Positions 51,797 to 62,965 of a stretch of DNA of 64,000 nucleotides are shown piece after piece. The position numbers were made by a program, and so were the translations under genes. Each line of letters begins with the position of its first letter. Position 1 is the stretch's first letter. The DNA comes from Gracilibacillus boraciitolerans JCM 21714 (GTDB taxonomy: Bacteria > Bacillota > Bacilli > Bacillales > Amphibacillaceae): the NCBI RefSeq assembly GCF_000521485.1, contig NZ_BAVS01000017.1, forward strand, positions 1 to 64,000, in the 5' to 3' direction. The notes below the pieces were generated by a model, which worked only from the letters and a program-made list of their open reading frames with translations, made no database searches and was not told the DNA's origin.

Positions 51797-53465
51797 ATGA
51801 GGCATATTCAACGCTACCGGGAAATTGCTGTGGCCTTTTCAAGAAATGGTTTTGGTTATGTGGTGAAAGAGCTTGGGCTTGATCAATTGTTTCCATTACC
51901 GAGAAGGTTAATAGTAAAGCGGAAGCAGGAGGAATACTCGAAGTCAGTAGGAATAAGAATTCGCTCATTTCTGGAAGAATTGGGACCTGCCTTTATTAAA
52001 ATCGGGCAAATGGCAAGTACACGTCCTGATTTGATCCCAGCTGACGTAATCAAGGAATTAGAACAATTACAGGATCAGATATCACCCGTTTCATGGGAAG
52101 AAATCAGGACTATTTTAGAGAGGGAACTAGCGGCGCCTTTAGAAGATATCTTTCAAGATTTTGATAAATCACCGATCGGAGTTGCATCTATTGGCCAGGT
52201 TCATAAGGCCACATTAAAATCTGGAGAAACGGTAGCAGTAAAAGTACAACGGCCGAGCATAGAAAAAACAATACATACAGACCTCGAAATACTCCATGAG
52301 TTAGCTGATAGGGCAGAAGATCGCTTGAAGTCAGCAGCAAAGTATCAAATCAAAGATATGATCACTGAATTTTCAAAGGCTATCAAAGAAGAATTAGATT
52401 TTATCAATGAAGGAAGAAATGCCGACTTGATGGCGAGACAGTTTTCGGACGATAAAGATTTGATCATTCCAAAGATCTATTGGCCTTACAGTACCAAGAA
52501 AGTTTTAACAATGGAATTTATTGAGGGTATAAAATTAAATGATTTAGAGGCTCTAGAAAAGAATGGTTATGCCACAGAACAATTGGCTGAAAAACTAGTC
52601 CAAGTTATCTTCTATCAAATATTTAAAGATGGCTTCTTTCATGCGGATCCCCCCCATAACGGCAATGTTTTAGCGCTAACGGGAAATAGAATTGCTTTGA
52701 TGGACTTTGGGATGGCAGGACGCTTATCACCAGAAATGAAAACACATCTGGCTTCCTTAATCATGGCGATGGTGAAACAGGATTCCCATGATATGATACG
52801 AGCTATTAAAAAAATGGGGGGTTGTTCCAGATAAGGTAAATCTTCATGAACTTCGTGGAGATATGGATAAATTCATCATTAAATACTATGATACGCCATT
52901 AAGTGAAGTCAGCTTAGGTGAAGCTATTACAGATTTGTTTTCTATTGCTAATGATCATGAGATTGAAATCCCCTCTGATTTGACACTTGTAGGGAAGACA
53001 TTATTGACGCTGGAGGGTGTTGTTGAACCCTTAGCACCTAAGCTAAGCATCATGGATGCTGCGGAACCGTTTGGAAAAGAATTAATCAAAGAAAGATACC
53101 ATCCTAAAAAAATTGCGGAAGATCTTTTTGAACAATTCAATGATTATGGCGATGTGTTACATGATATGCCAGAGATCGTGCAGGAATTATCCACCATGGT
53201 CAGGAAACGCAAGATCCCTATTCAGATTTCCGTACCCGAAGCAGATTCTTTTTTCTCAAAATTAGACCGTGTCAGTAATCGGCTTTCGTTCAGTATTGTG
53301 TTGTTAGCGTTCAGTTTAATTATGGTGGGTCTTATTATTGGTTCTGCATTGGGAAGACAGTCCTCATTATTATGGGAATTACCAGCCATCGAAATTGGGT
53401 TTGTGATTGCAATGCTAATGTTTGCGTGGTTGATTTATTCGATTTTCAGATCTGGGCGTTTTTGA
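51797..53465 (+). CDS. UbiB/ABC1-family atypical kinase, frame interrupted
   Basis: About 556 residues. ABC1 landmarks: LGPAFIKIGQMASTRPDLIP (the KxGQ loop), PIGVASIGQVHKATL with an Ala-rich nucleotide loop, AVKVQRP with the Lys, EELDFINEGRNA, TMEFIEG, HADPHNGN catalytic loop (given as ADPPHNGN because of C7 at 52649), LMDFGMAGRL; two C-terminal membrane helices. UbiB proteins support isoprenoid quinone metabolism at the membrane. The frame breaks at 52816 (six Gs should be five: MGVVPDKVNLHELR). The start at 51797 is the first ATG; an upstream non-ATG start nearer the G-rich ribosome site is possible. Confidence 0.85.
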
Positions 53466-53586
53466 AAAAGTTATAAAATATCGTATGTGTGATAGGCGTA
53501 ATTATATTAATTATTTGTTAATAGATGTTTTAATATAAATTAAACGGGAATAGATGGTATAAATACACCGACAGGGAGGAATTAGC

Positions 53587-55642
53587 TTGGGGGGGAAAAA
53601 TCAAAACGTAAATGGCAGTCATAGCAAAAAAGAGCAATTAGAACAATTTACAGTAGATGATCGTAATAAAAAAATGACAACTAATCAAGGAGTAAAAGTG
53701 CATGAAGATGAATTTTCGCTAAAAGCTGGCGAACGGGGGGGACCGACTTTAATGGAGGATTTTCATTTCGCGAAAAATGACGCATTTTGACCATGAACGT
53801 ATACCTGAAAGAATTGTTCATGCTCGAGGTTTTGCAGCACATGGTGAATTTCAGGTCTATCAATCTATGAAGGAATTTACTAAGGCAGATTTTCTTCAGG
53901 ATCCATCAAAAACTACTCCTGTATTTGTCCGTTTCTCTACTGTAGCAGGAAGTAAGGGATCAGGGGGGGAATTAGCAAGAGATGCACGAGGCTTTTCAAC
54001 TAAATTTTATACGGATGAAGGCAACTACGATTTGGTTGGTAACAATATACCGGTATTTTTTATTCAAGATGCCATCAAATTTCCTGATTTAGTTCATGCA
54101 TTAAAACCAGAACCACATAATGAAATGCCTCAAGCAGCGTCAGCTCATGATACGTTTTGGGACTTTGTTGCCAATAACCAGGAAGCTGCTCATATGGTGA
54201 TGTGGGCAATGTCGGATAGGGCAATTCCACGAAGTTTCAGGATGATGGAAGGATTTGGCGTACATACATTTCGTTTTGTGAATCACAAAGGTGAGTCCCA
54301 TTTTGTTAAGTTCCATTGGAAGCCTGTCTTGGGAACTCACTCAGTTGTATGGGATGAGGCTCAAAAAATAAATGGTAAGGATCCGGATTTTCATCGTCGT
54401 GATCTATGGGAATCAATTCAAGATGGTGATTATCCAGAATATGAATTAGGTGTACAGATAATTGCTGAGGAAGATGAATTTAAATTTGACTTTGATGTGT
54501 TAGATCCAACCAAATTATGGCCGGAAGAAGACGTGCCAGTTAAAATTGTTGGTAAAATGACATTAAATCGAAATGTTGACAACGTATTTGCTGAAACGGA
54601 ACAAGTAGCATTCCATCCAGGTCATGTTGTACCAGGAATTGACTTTACCAATGATCCATTATTACAGGGTCGTCTGTTCTCTTATACAGATACTCAATTA
54701 ATTCGATTAGGTGGTCCAAATTTTCACGAGCTGCCAATTAATCGTCCTGTCTGTCCATTTCATAATAATCAAAGAGATGGTTATGGCAGACAGACAATTA
54801 ACCAAGGACAGGTAAGCTACCATAATAATTCTCTTGCCCAGAATACGCCGGAAACAACACCTGAAGCTCAGGGTGGATATAAACATTATCAAGAGAAAAT
54901 AGAAGGACAGAAGATAAGAGCACGAAGTGAAAGTTTTAAAGATCATTTTTCTCAGGCTACTCTATTTTGGAACAGTATGAGTGATGCTGAAAAAGAGCAT
55001 ATAATTGAAGCATTTAGTTTTGAATTGGGTAAGGTGCAGAGTAGATCTGTTCAGGAGCAAATAGTAAATATGTTTGCGAATGTAAGTACAGATTTAACAA
55101 AAGGTTTTGCAGAGGCGATAGGTATTGAACCACCTGCAATGAAAGACAATAGTGTAACAAAATCTTCTCCAGCACTCAGTCAGGAAAATACAGTTCATTC
55201 AGTTGCTACGAGGAAAGTAGCTGTAATTATTGGTGATGACTTTGATGACAGTAATGTTAGTTCTGTCCTTGAGCAATTAAATAATAAAGGGATTAAAACT
55301 GAAATACTCAGTAATAAGCTTGGGACCGTCAAAGGAAATAACGGACTAGCATACGAAGTAAATCATACCTTTTTAACCGCAGACTCGGTATTATTTGATG
55401 CGGTATATGTAGTAGGTGCAGCTGAAGATAAGTCATTTTACAAAAAAGCAGCCCTATTTGTCCATGAAGCTTATTCTCATTTTAAACCGATAGCTGCTAC
55501 AGAAGCGGGAGAGAAATTATTGGAAGTAGATGAAATGAAAGATAGTCTTGGTGTAATTAGAGGTTCTGCTTCCACAGCTTTTGCCAGTCAATTTATAGAA
55601 GCTATTGCAGCTCATAGACACTGGGATCGTCAAGTTGAATAG
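53587..55642 (+). CDS. katE: large-subunit catalase (clade 2, KatE/HPII type), frame interrupted
   Basis: About 684 residues, the large-catalase size. Catalytic His in VHARGFAAHG, Asn region GNNIPVFFIQDAIKFPD, proximal haem Tyr in GRLFSYTDTQLIRLG, and a C-terminal flavodoxin-like domain (KVAVIIGDDFDDSN..ILSNKLGTV). It degrades hydrogen peroxide. The TTG start is right after GGGAGGAATT. The frame shifts at about 53775, just before HFDHERIPERIVHARG; two bases appear missing (HFREKMTHFDHE expected). G7 runs at 53590, 53737 and 53965 add Gly; removing the last restores the family spacing between GSKGS and ARDARGF. Confidence 0.9.
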
Positions 55643-55646
55643 ACAT

Positions 55647-55690
55647 AAAGAAAACAAAGATGATAGTTTACTATCATCTTTGTTTTCTTT
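55647..55690 (+). terminator. terminator after catalase
   Basis: AAAGAAAACAAAGATGATAG pairs perfectly over 20 bp with the following CTATCATC...CTTT arm across a TTTA loop. Confidence 0.85.
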
Positions 55691-55736
55691 ATAACCTAAT
55701 TTTTTAAGTGATGGATGACTTCTTTTTGATAGAATC

Positions 55737-55916
55737 CTAAGCTTTAGACTTAATTTTATTCAATAAACCTACTTTTCCAGAACCTTCACAAGTCGAACAA
55801 GCGATTTCTCCTTCACCTTTACAATTCTCACATTTGTGAATGCCATAGTCAATGCCTTCACCAGAACAAGCTGGACAACGCAATAAACCTTCTCCACTAC
55901 AGCTTTTACATCTCAT
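55737..55916 (-). CDS. DnaJ-type zinc-finger mini-protein
   Basis: 59 residues from ATG 55916, preceded by AAGGAGGAATT. It contains four CxxCxGxG repeats (CKSCSGEG, CPACSGEG, CENCKGEG, CSTCEGSG), the complete two-zinc cysteine-rich domain of DnaJ, but no J domain or C-terminal domains. It ends LLNKIKSKA. Likely a soluble zinc protein with chaperone, redox or adaptor function; the family assignment is by motif only. Confidence 0.8.
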   Translation of the reverse strand: MRCKSCSGEGLLRCPACSGEGIDYGIHKCENCKGEGEIACSTCEGSGKVGLLNKIKSKA

Positions 55917-56534
55917 AGTAATTCCTCCTTCATTTTTTCAGAGCAATAAATAACTAGATAAGGCTATAGGTAAGACATGGTGTGGGCTGCTTATCTTCGC
56001 AAGCTCCTTTTGCACTAATATATTTAATTTCATTAATGCCAAAGTAAGACGTTGGAAAGAAAAAGATTAAAGGTTTGATATTCGTGTAACCGCTATTATG
56101 ATTATACCATGTATTCTGAATACTGAATAGCTTATCATACACCCTCATAATATGAATGTGTTACTCATTAAATACCACGGTTATCAGGTTTTAATCCTTA
56201 AAAGCAATAACTTAATAATTTGTAATAAAAATGTAATATAATAGCAAAAAGCGCTCAAAATCTTGAACGCTTTTACCTGGAAACTAGAGAAATGAGTCAT
56301 CCTCCATTATTTTTCGGTTAAATCTGTTACATCTACTTCGAATGTGTCCTCAGATTGTTTGGTATATCTCACAACTGCTTTTTTGGCTATCTGCTAAACA
56401 TACGTTGGTAAATTAAAAAAGAGGAGACATAAAAAAATAAATAACTTGTGTATTTTGTATTACATTTGTATAATTTTAATTAAGTAATTTGTACTAAATA
56501 TATTATTAAAATTATTTTGAAGGGTAGGACAACT
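55917..56534. other. intergenic region with a possible hairpin and degenerate coding remnant
   Basis: AAAAAGCG and CGCTTTT near 56247-56275 can pair and may terminate transcription. At 56309-56395 on the minus strand a frame reads KKAVVRYTKQSEDTFEVDVTD to a stop, but has no start. Nothing else in these 600 bp looks coding. Confidence 0.4.
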
Positions 56535-57371
56535 ATGACTTATTACTCAGAAAGTGTAGCACAATCAAAATTAGAGGCTTTTGAACAAATTCTCCCTATT
56601 ATTCACTCGATGTTACCAGAGATGGGGATCGGTATGACGAATACTACGGAATGGCTTACATATTATCCAGGAACTAAAATTAATTTAGGTGTAAAAAAGG
56701 GAACAATTATTAATCCAGATGAACCATTAGCAGATTGTATTCAAGGTAATAAACTAATTAAGCAGGAAGTACCCGCAAAGTTTTTTGGAGTGTCCTTTAC
56801 CGGATTAGCATATCCCATCATAGAGGAAGGTCAAGTAATTGGCGCACTTGCGATTCAAATTCAAGAACATAATGAGCGAGCATTGAAACGCATTTCAGAT
56901 CAGATTTTTTCCTCTCTAACGCAGGCAAATCAACGAGTGGTTCAGATTTCTAATGGATCAGAAGATTTGTCAAACGTAAGTGAAATTCTTTTAGAGGAAT
57001 CTACACGAGCTACCAAAGAAATGAAAAATACAGACGAAGTAATAAATTTTATTAAAAAGATAGCAAATCAAACAAATATATTGGGATTAAATGCTTCTAT
57101 TGAGGCTGCGCGTGCTGGTGATAAAGGGCGAGGCTTCGATGTTGTAGCAAAGGAGATTCGTAAATTATCGAATGAAACGGTGCAATCCACCGATGAAATT
57201 AGCGAAATATTATTAGAAATGCAACAATCAATTAACAAAATACAAGGTCTGGTAGAAAAAATTGTCACTGTTGGACGGGAACAAGAAGCCTCGACGAAAG
57301 AAGTAGCTTCCTTTATAAATGAAATAGAAGAGATGAGCGATGAATTGAAGAGTTACGCAATGAATTTATAG
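56535..57371 (+). CDS. soluble methyl-accepting chemotaxis-type sensor
   Basis: 278 residues, intact. An N-terminal sensory domain of about 115 residues ([40 protein letters not shown]) precedes a short MCP signalling domain with the hairpin tip [20 protein letters not shown] and [13 protein letters not shown]. No membrane helix or HAMP, so it is cytoplasmic. Too short to carry full methylation helices. ATG 56535 preferred over TTG 56517 because GGGTAGGAC lies upstream. Single gene, no che genes adjacent; 57372-57562 shows no gene. Confidence 0.85.
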   Translation: MTYYSESVAQSKLEAFEQILPIIHSMLPEMGIGMTNTTEWLTYYPGTKINLGVKKGTIINPDEPLADCIQGNKLIKQEVPAKFFGVSFTGLAYPIIEEGQVIGALAIQIQEHNERALKRISDQIFSSLTQANQRVVQISNGSEDLSNVSEILLEESTRATKEMKNTDEVINFIKKIANQTNILGLNASIEAARAGDKGRGFDVVAKEIRKLSNETVQSTDEISEILLEMQQSINKIQGLVEKIVTVGREQEASTKEVASFINEIEEMSDELKSYAMNL

Positions 57372-57562
57372 AATAAGGTTTTGGAGGGGGGAATCTTTTA
57401 GGTAATAGGTTATCGCTAATTGATTTAATTTACGAACAAGTGAAAAATTAGATTGTGTACAGAATAAAATCATTCCCTAAAAAATAGGTGTAAAGTCCTA
57501 TTGATAAGTGTATAATAAATATATCTATATAATGTTGCAACATAAAAAGGGGAGGAAAATAA

Positions 57563-58681
57563 ATGGGCCAAACTCAATCAAAATTCTCAAGTGAGCAACT
57601 TTGGATGGAAAAAATTTTGCATATTTTTTGGGTTATGATAGCAATGGCTTTTGTTGGTCAACTTATTGGTTTGATCACGACTATTTATTATTTCCCAGAC
57701 TATATTATGGAATTTATTATTCATAAATTATTAGTTCCTACATCGATTCAAGTTGTTATCATGCTCATCACTCATTACTTAATTAAGGTGAAGAAACTAT
57801 ACAGCACGAAATTATTAATGATCACAGGCACAGCAGAAGCTTTTGTAACCGCTCTTATGCATCCTAATGTACCTGGCTTGCAATTACTGTTTCTATTAGT
57901 GATGGCAGTTTTCTTAATCTTCTTTGATAAAAAGAAATTAAAATTCAGTTTATCTATCAATATAATTGCTTTAACGTCTTTATATTTATTTCCGGCTATT
58001 AGATCAACTGCTAGTGAATATGAGTATGTTGCCTATCTTTTTGTGCTATGGGCAGGGTATCGAATTTACTTAATGGTATTAGAAAGAGGGAAGGAAGTAC
58101 TAAAGCATTTACAACAAGCGGCAGAGAATGAGAAAGAACTGATTGTAAAAAGTGCTATGATGGAAAGGTTATCAAAGATTGATGCGCTGACTAATCTGTA
58201 TAATCATAAAACTTTTCATGAATATTTGGATTTCTTATATGAGCAAAACATCTCTTATGACATGCCGTTACAGCTTGCCTTGATCGATATCGATAATTTC
58301 AAATCGGTCAACGATCAATTCGGCCATAGCATTGGAGACATTATTTTAAAGCGTGTGGCCAATGCAATAGCAGAGCAGGTAACGGAAGAGGATATTGTAG
58401 CCCGTTACGGTGGGGAAGAATTTGCTATCTTATTAACAAATAAAGATATAGGTGAAGCCTATGAAATGATAGAAACCATTCGATTACATATTGCTGCTCA
58501 ATATCATGAGGAGCTAAATGGAAATATTACCGTGAGTGTAGGGTTGAAAGATCTAGACGGTAGCATGACAAAAGAATCGTTTTTTGTAGAATCCGATAAA
58601 TTACTCTATGCGGCCAAATATAGTGGGAAGAATCAGGTTGTGTGGAATGAGAGAAAAGGGATTATGTGGGAAAAAAGTTAA
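57563..58681 (+). CDS. membrane-bound diguanylate cyclase (GGDEF)
   Basis: 372 residues, intact. Five to six hydrophobic helices (residues about 15-175) form an MASE-like sensor, then a linker helix and a GGDEF domain: KIDALTNLYNHKTF, LALIDIDNFKSVND, RYGGEEFAILL active site, AKYSGKNQVV. The GGEEF signature and the metal Asp are intact, so c-di-GMP synthesis is expected. No RxxD inhibitory site is visible five residues upstream. The G4 in GGEEF is unexpanded here, unlike many sites elsewhere. Its end overlaps the convergent SIMPL gene by about 20 bp. Confidence 0.88.
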   Translation: MGQTQSKFSSEQLWMEKILHIFWVMIAMAFVGQLIGLITTIYYFPDYIMEFIIHKLLVPTSIQVVIMLITHYLIKVKKLYSTKLLMITGTAEAFVTALMHPNVPGLQLLFLLVMAVFLIFFDKKKLKFSLSINIIALTSLYLFPAIRSTASEYEYVAYLFVLWAGYRIYLMVLERGKEVLKHLQQAAENEKELIVKSAMMERLSKIDALTNLYNHKTFHEYLDFLYEQNISYDMPLQLALIDIDNFKSVNDQFGHSIGDIILKRVANAIAEQVTEEDIVARYGGEEFAILLTNKDIGEAYEMIETIRLHIAAQYHEELNGNITVSVGLKDLDGSMTKESFFVESDKLLYAAKYSGKNQVVWNERKGIMWEKS

Positions 58682-59316
58682 AATTTGTTTCCAGTTTTGT
58701 TTCTATTTCAATTCGGCCTGGTTCAATAGGTGTAGCAATTCCACCAACTAATTCTGTACTGGAAATCCTTTTGTAAGGAGTGGGTGGTTGTAGTATGGAT
58801 TGTTCCAGAATGGATACAGGTATAGGATTGAGTGTTACTCTCATAAATTGAGAGATCGTTACTGCCTTCTGATAGGCATCATGTAAAGCTAATTCTAAAG
58901 CGCGTAAATAATACGTTTCTTTACGCGTTACCGAGAATGATATGTTAACGACTTGATTAGCCCCCATTTCGAATGGCTGTGTCTATCACTTCACCGATTA
59001 GATTTAAACTAGTGGTAACCGCTAACATGATGGTTACCTGGTAACCTTTAAATTGTTGGAGGCCGTTAACATAGTCATATTGTGGGAAGATCGAATAGTC
59101 AATCGTTTGAATGTTTTCTTGGACAACACCAATATTTTGAAGAGAATGTATCACTTCTTGCACAATCATTGCATTTTCCTGCTGTGCTATCTGCGCTTCC
59201 ATATTTTGTGTGACAACGCCTATTTGAACTTCGGCAGTATCCGGCTCGACAAGAATCGTTCCCATTCCATATACTTTGATATTTCTTTCTAACAAAAGAT
59301 TAGCTTGAGTGTGCAT
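58662..59316 (-). CDS. SIMPL/DUF541-domain protein, frame interrupted
   Basis: About 218 residues from ATG 59316, chosen because AGGGTGG lies about eight bases upstream. SIMPL features: IKVYGMGTILVEPDTAEVQIGVVTQ near the start and ENIQTIDYSIFPQYDY. No signal peptide, unlike periplasmic YggE. The frame breaks at about 58964 (five Cs should be four), after which ANQVVNISFSVTRKETYYLRAL follows. Role unknown; relatives affect stress resistance. Confidence 0.75.
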
Positions 59317-59395
59317 GCTCATTTCCACCCTTTCTTAAACATCCTTACATTTATAAAATGCTGCACTGAAGAAAAATATGCATCTTTCCTGTTTG

Positions 59396-60859
59396 TTAAT
59401 AAGTTGTGAACATGGTGATTTTCTGCAATGTGTAAACAACTCTTTTTATAATTGGCATCGAATCAGCATATTTATCGTATTCAACTGTATATATACCATC
59501 TTCATTATTCCAAATACGATGAAAATAGGATTCGACGTCTTTAATTATTGCTGTATCACTTCGAGATGTAATATATAAATTACTTTCTAAATTATAATTA
59601 TTTAAGTTGCGAGAAGTAAAATTGCTTGATCCTGCAACAATGCTACCAGATTCTTCCGTTTTAACAAAAAGTATTTTAGAATGATACTGTTCTTTGTTGG
59701 TCTCATACCATTTTACAGTTATATTCTCTTTGTTTTCCGCTACTAATTCGCTTGCAATCGGTATATTTGGTAAGCCTATTTTTTCATTACCAAACGCATT
59801 TTGATTCGGATCGAGAATCAAGTGAATTTTTACATTTCTGTCTGCTGCATTTTTTAACGCATCAACTACGTCACGATCTGCTAAATAAAACATACCTAAC
59901 CAAATTTCGTCGTCCTTTTTTGTGTGAATAATTGATTCTATAGTAGCTTGTTGTATCTGTTGCTCAGTCACTAATTGAACCTTTGCACTATCTTCAGCTA
60001 CCGCTTTGGATGAAAAATCAATAGCTTCCAAGTCTTGTAGATTTGGAAAAGCATCGAGATTACCCCCGGAAAATGATGCGACAGCCTTTTCTGATTCAAT
60101 TATATCTTTAAGAATGTTACCTTTTACTTTAAATCCAATATTGGAATGATAACCACTAGCGTCATGAGGGTTGGCGGATAATATCAATCCATTATTTTCG
60201 CTAACTATTACTTTTCGATGATTAGCCTTGATATTTAATAATTTCAAGTAAGATCTTACCGTAACATCTGGCGTTTCTGAGCCGAATGGATTGGGGGGGA
60301 CCCAGCCATTTCCTTCCTGACCAAACCATTGAAATACCATCCGCCATATACCTGAGTATAAAGGATTTGGATCTCTTAGTCGTTCTAAGTCTGTATATAC
60401 CACTTCAATACCTGCGTCTTTTAGAGGCTTAATGTGCTGAGCCATATGGGAGGAATAAGTGGTGTTAATCGGGTCCGTAATGAATACTACTTTCAAATTT
60501 GGATATTTTTCTTTCTGTTGGACTAGCTTCTTACTAAGAGTCTCACTAATGTTAGGGAAATCTTGGCCTGAGCTTGAGGATTCATTCATCATAAAAAAAT
60601 CAAGAATAAGAAAATGTTCAGCTTCTTCAATTGTTTGGTAAACTTCATTAAATATTTCCTGATCATATTTGTTGCTTCCGTCTTTTTGGTAAGTTAAATC
60701 ATATAAAAATTCAATATCATTATGCCCTATTATATGGGATTCGCCACGGTAGGCAATATTATTAGGTAAAGGCTTCAGCTGATGATATGTAATAATAGAT
60801 GCATAAATAAGGATGAATAAAATCACCCAAAATCGTTTCCTTTTAAACCATCTTTTCAT
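59396..60859 (-). CDS. phospholipase D-like protein (cardiolipin synthase-related)
   Basis: 487 residues, intact. One N-terminal membrane helix (FWVILFILIYASIITYH), then two PLD half-sites: NHRKVIVSENNGLILSAN and QYHSKILFVKTEE..GSSNFTSRN, each with the HxK of the HKD motif; the Asp is replaced or displaced (the usual HxKxxxxD). C7 at 60294 adds a Pro in GWVPNPFG. Probably a phosphatidyl transferase or phospholipase on the cytoplasmic membrane; cardiolipin synthesis is not certain. Confidence 0.75.
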   Translation of the reverse strand: MKRWFKRKRFWVILFILIYASIITYHQLKPLPNNIAYRGESHIIGHNDIEFLYDLTYQKDGSNKYDQEIFNEVYQTIEEAEHFLILDFFMMNESSSSGQDFPNISETLSKKLVQQKEKYPNLKVVFITDPINTTYSSHMAQHIKPLKDAGIEVVYTDLERLRDPNPLYSGIWRMVFQWFGQEGNGWVPPNPFGSETPDVTVRSYLKLLNIKANHRKVIVSENNGLILSANPHDASGYHSNIGFKVKGNILKDIIESEKAVASFSGGNLDAFPNLQDLEAIDFSSKAVAEDSAKVQLVTEQQIQQATIESIIHTKKDDEIWLGMFYLADRDVVDALKNAADRNVKIHLILDPNQNAFGNEKIGLPNIPIASELVAENKENITVKWYETNKEQYHSKILFVKTEESGSIVAGSSNFTSRNLNNYNLESNLYITSRSDTAIIKDVESYFHRIWNNEDGIYTVEYDKYADSMPIIKRVVYTLQKITMFTTY

Positions 60860-60924
60860 GCTGCTATTCTCCTTATTAAAGATAAAAGTATCAATATAAT
60901 ATCTTAATACCCTATTTTAGAAAT

Positions 60925-61648
60925 TTAATGTTTAATAGGCGGGATATTTATTAATAATTTATTATAAAGAGAAATATGAAGTTCCTTGGCAGCATTTAAT
61001 GAGGCATAAAATATATCTGTAATCGAGTTGATTTGTCTTAGACGTAATTGCTCGTAAAGCCATTCTTCATCAAGCTGTAAGGCATGTAATACACTGAGAT
61101 GAATTTTTCTCTCCACAATCAATGGATAGGAAATAGCAGAGGTCAAACCAGTTAAGTTTATATCTTCTCTCGTTAAAGTTCTTTTTTCATTTTTTTTCAA
61201 AACGCTTAAAGCTCCGGTTGCTTCGATTATCGCTATATCTACTTCTGATATGTCAAAAACTTCTTTGTCTCTTAACATCTGAAGAATATTATCTATCGAA
61301 AACCCAATTTCCTTTAAATTCTGATTTAACAACTTGCCATCGTGGATTACCACAGTTGGTTCAAAGGTAAGCAACCTGCCAATTTTCCGATGGGCTAATT
61401 TTAGATGTGAAACAAACTTTTGTAAAAATCCGATTGCAATAATTGCGACAACGGTCGGGAAATGATGGATGTCAGGATCGGCAATATCAGCTCCCACGAC
61501 TGATGCTAAGGTTATAATGACTAGGAAATCAAACACAGGTAATTCTCCGATTGCTCTTTTTCCCATAAATAAGGTAATAAATAAAAGCAACGGCAGGATA
61601 GTCAAAAATTCTTCCTAAAACGATGAGAAGATCAGTTAATAAGGACAA
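60925..61648 (-). CDS. YetF/DUF421 membrane protein, 5' end frameshifted
   Basis: About 241 residues from a TTG at 61648 behind GAGGAGGTTG. The N-terminal SLLTDLLIVLGRIF joins the rest once one T is removed at about 61613. Three membrane helices, then the DUF421 core KRAIGELPVFDFLVIITLASVVGADIADP and a soluble domain (GRLLTFEPTVVIHDGKLL, DISEVDIAIIEATGALSVL). Widespread in Bacillus and sometimes expressed in spores; biochemical role not established. Confidence 0.78.
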
Positions 61649-61727
61649 TTTACAACCTCCTCACAGAAAAATTATACGGTAGTTTTCATCTGAATGATTA
61701 AGGAATTACACTCCTTCTTGTATGAAA

Positions 61728-62871
61728 CTAAGGTTGTAAAATTACTTTGATACAATTGTCCTCTTTTTCATTGAAAATAGTATAACCATGTGCTGCTTCT
61801 TCCAATGGCAGCTGATGTGTAATAATTTGAGTGGGATCAATTTCGTTATGCACTATTTGCTGATAGAGAGGTTCCATAAATGATCGTGCGTGTGCCTGGC
61901 CCATTTTTAATTGAACATTACGTGAGAAGAAGGCGCCAAAGGGAAAAGATTATAATTACCGCCATATACACCGGTAATCTGTACGGTACCACACTTCTTA
62001 ACAGCCTTCGTAGCAATTTGAATGGGACCAAGCGTCCCACCTTGTAATTTTAATTTTTGTTCGATGTATTCCAAGGGAGACTTTTTGCCATCCATTCCAA
62101 CACAATCAATCACAACATCTGCCCCCCCACCTTTTGTTATTTCTTTTAGATATTCACCAATGTCATCATGTTTGGTAAAATCATATGTTTCTGTTTTATT
62201 CATTTTTTTAGCATGCTCCAGTCGGTAATCGATATAGTCCACAGCGATTACCCGCTCAGCTCCGGCATTCCAGGCAAATTGTTGAGCCATTAATCCGATC
62301 GGACCACAGCCAAGGATAATGACTGTATCGCCCTTTTTTACTTCAGCATTTTTAACACTCCAATAGGCAGTAGGTAATACATCTGATAAAAAAGAAGAGA
62401 GGAATCGTCTAATTCACAGTCTTTGGGAATGAGATAAGGAGTGTAATTACCAAAAGGTACACGAAGATATTCTGCTTGTCCACCTGGATAATTACCAAAT
62501 TTTTCAGAATAACCTAAATAACCGCCGGAATCATAATGAGGATTGGCATTATCACACTGACTTTCATGGTGATTATTGCAATAAGGACAGTGACCGCATG
62601 CCATAGTGAAGGGAATAACAACACGGTCGCCCTTCTTTAATTTCGTTACATTTGGTCCTACTTCTTCTACAATGCCCATTGGCTCATGCCCGATCATATA
62701 TCCAATTGGTAAAGGGAAATTACCTTTATACAGGTGCAGGTCTGAGCCGCAAATAGCGGTAGAGGTGATCTTTACGATGATATCTTCTGAATCTTGAATC
62801 GTTGGAAAAGGAACTTTACTTACTGTAATTGAATTCTTACCTTGATATGTAACAGCCTTCATGCCATTCAC
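61728..62871 (-). CDS. zinc-dependent alcohol dehydrogenase (MDR family), frame interrupted
   Basis: About 380 residues. Catalytic zinc site ICGSDLH and GHEPMGIVEE, structural zinc loop CGHCPYCNNHHESQC, Rossmann GCGPIGLMAQQFAW, ITGVYGG, and a C-terminal LPLEEAAHGYTIF ending VILQP. Resembles glutathione-independent formaldehyde dehydrogenase/threonine dehydrogenase relatives. Breaks at about 62400 and 61933, with an additional C7 at 62125 (KGGGADVVIDCVG for KGGADVV). Substrate open. Confidence 0.82.
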
Positions 62872-62922
62872 TCCTAATGTTGTAATGTGATTATTCTTCC
62901 TTTAAATTGGTTTGTTATACAA

Positions 62923-62952
62923 AAAAACCTAACGCAATTGCGATAGGTTTTG
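62923..62952. terminator. terminator between regulator and alcohol dehydrogenase genes
   Basis: AAAACCTA and TAGGTTTT flank CGCAATTGCG, itself a self-complementary loop. Serves the minus-strand TipA-like gene. Confidence 0.6.
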
Positions 62953-62965
62953 ATATTGTCCGTTA

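Noticed and set aside
56309-56395. Minus-strand frame KKAVVRYTKQSEDTFEVDVTD
   Set aside because: Coding-like but no start codon or ribosome site; too little to call.
59396-60859. Cardiolipin synthase cls
   Set aside because: HxK half-sites are present but the HKD Asp pattern is not canonical and only one N-terminal helix is seen.
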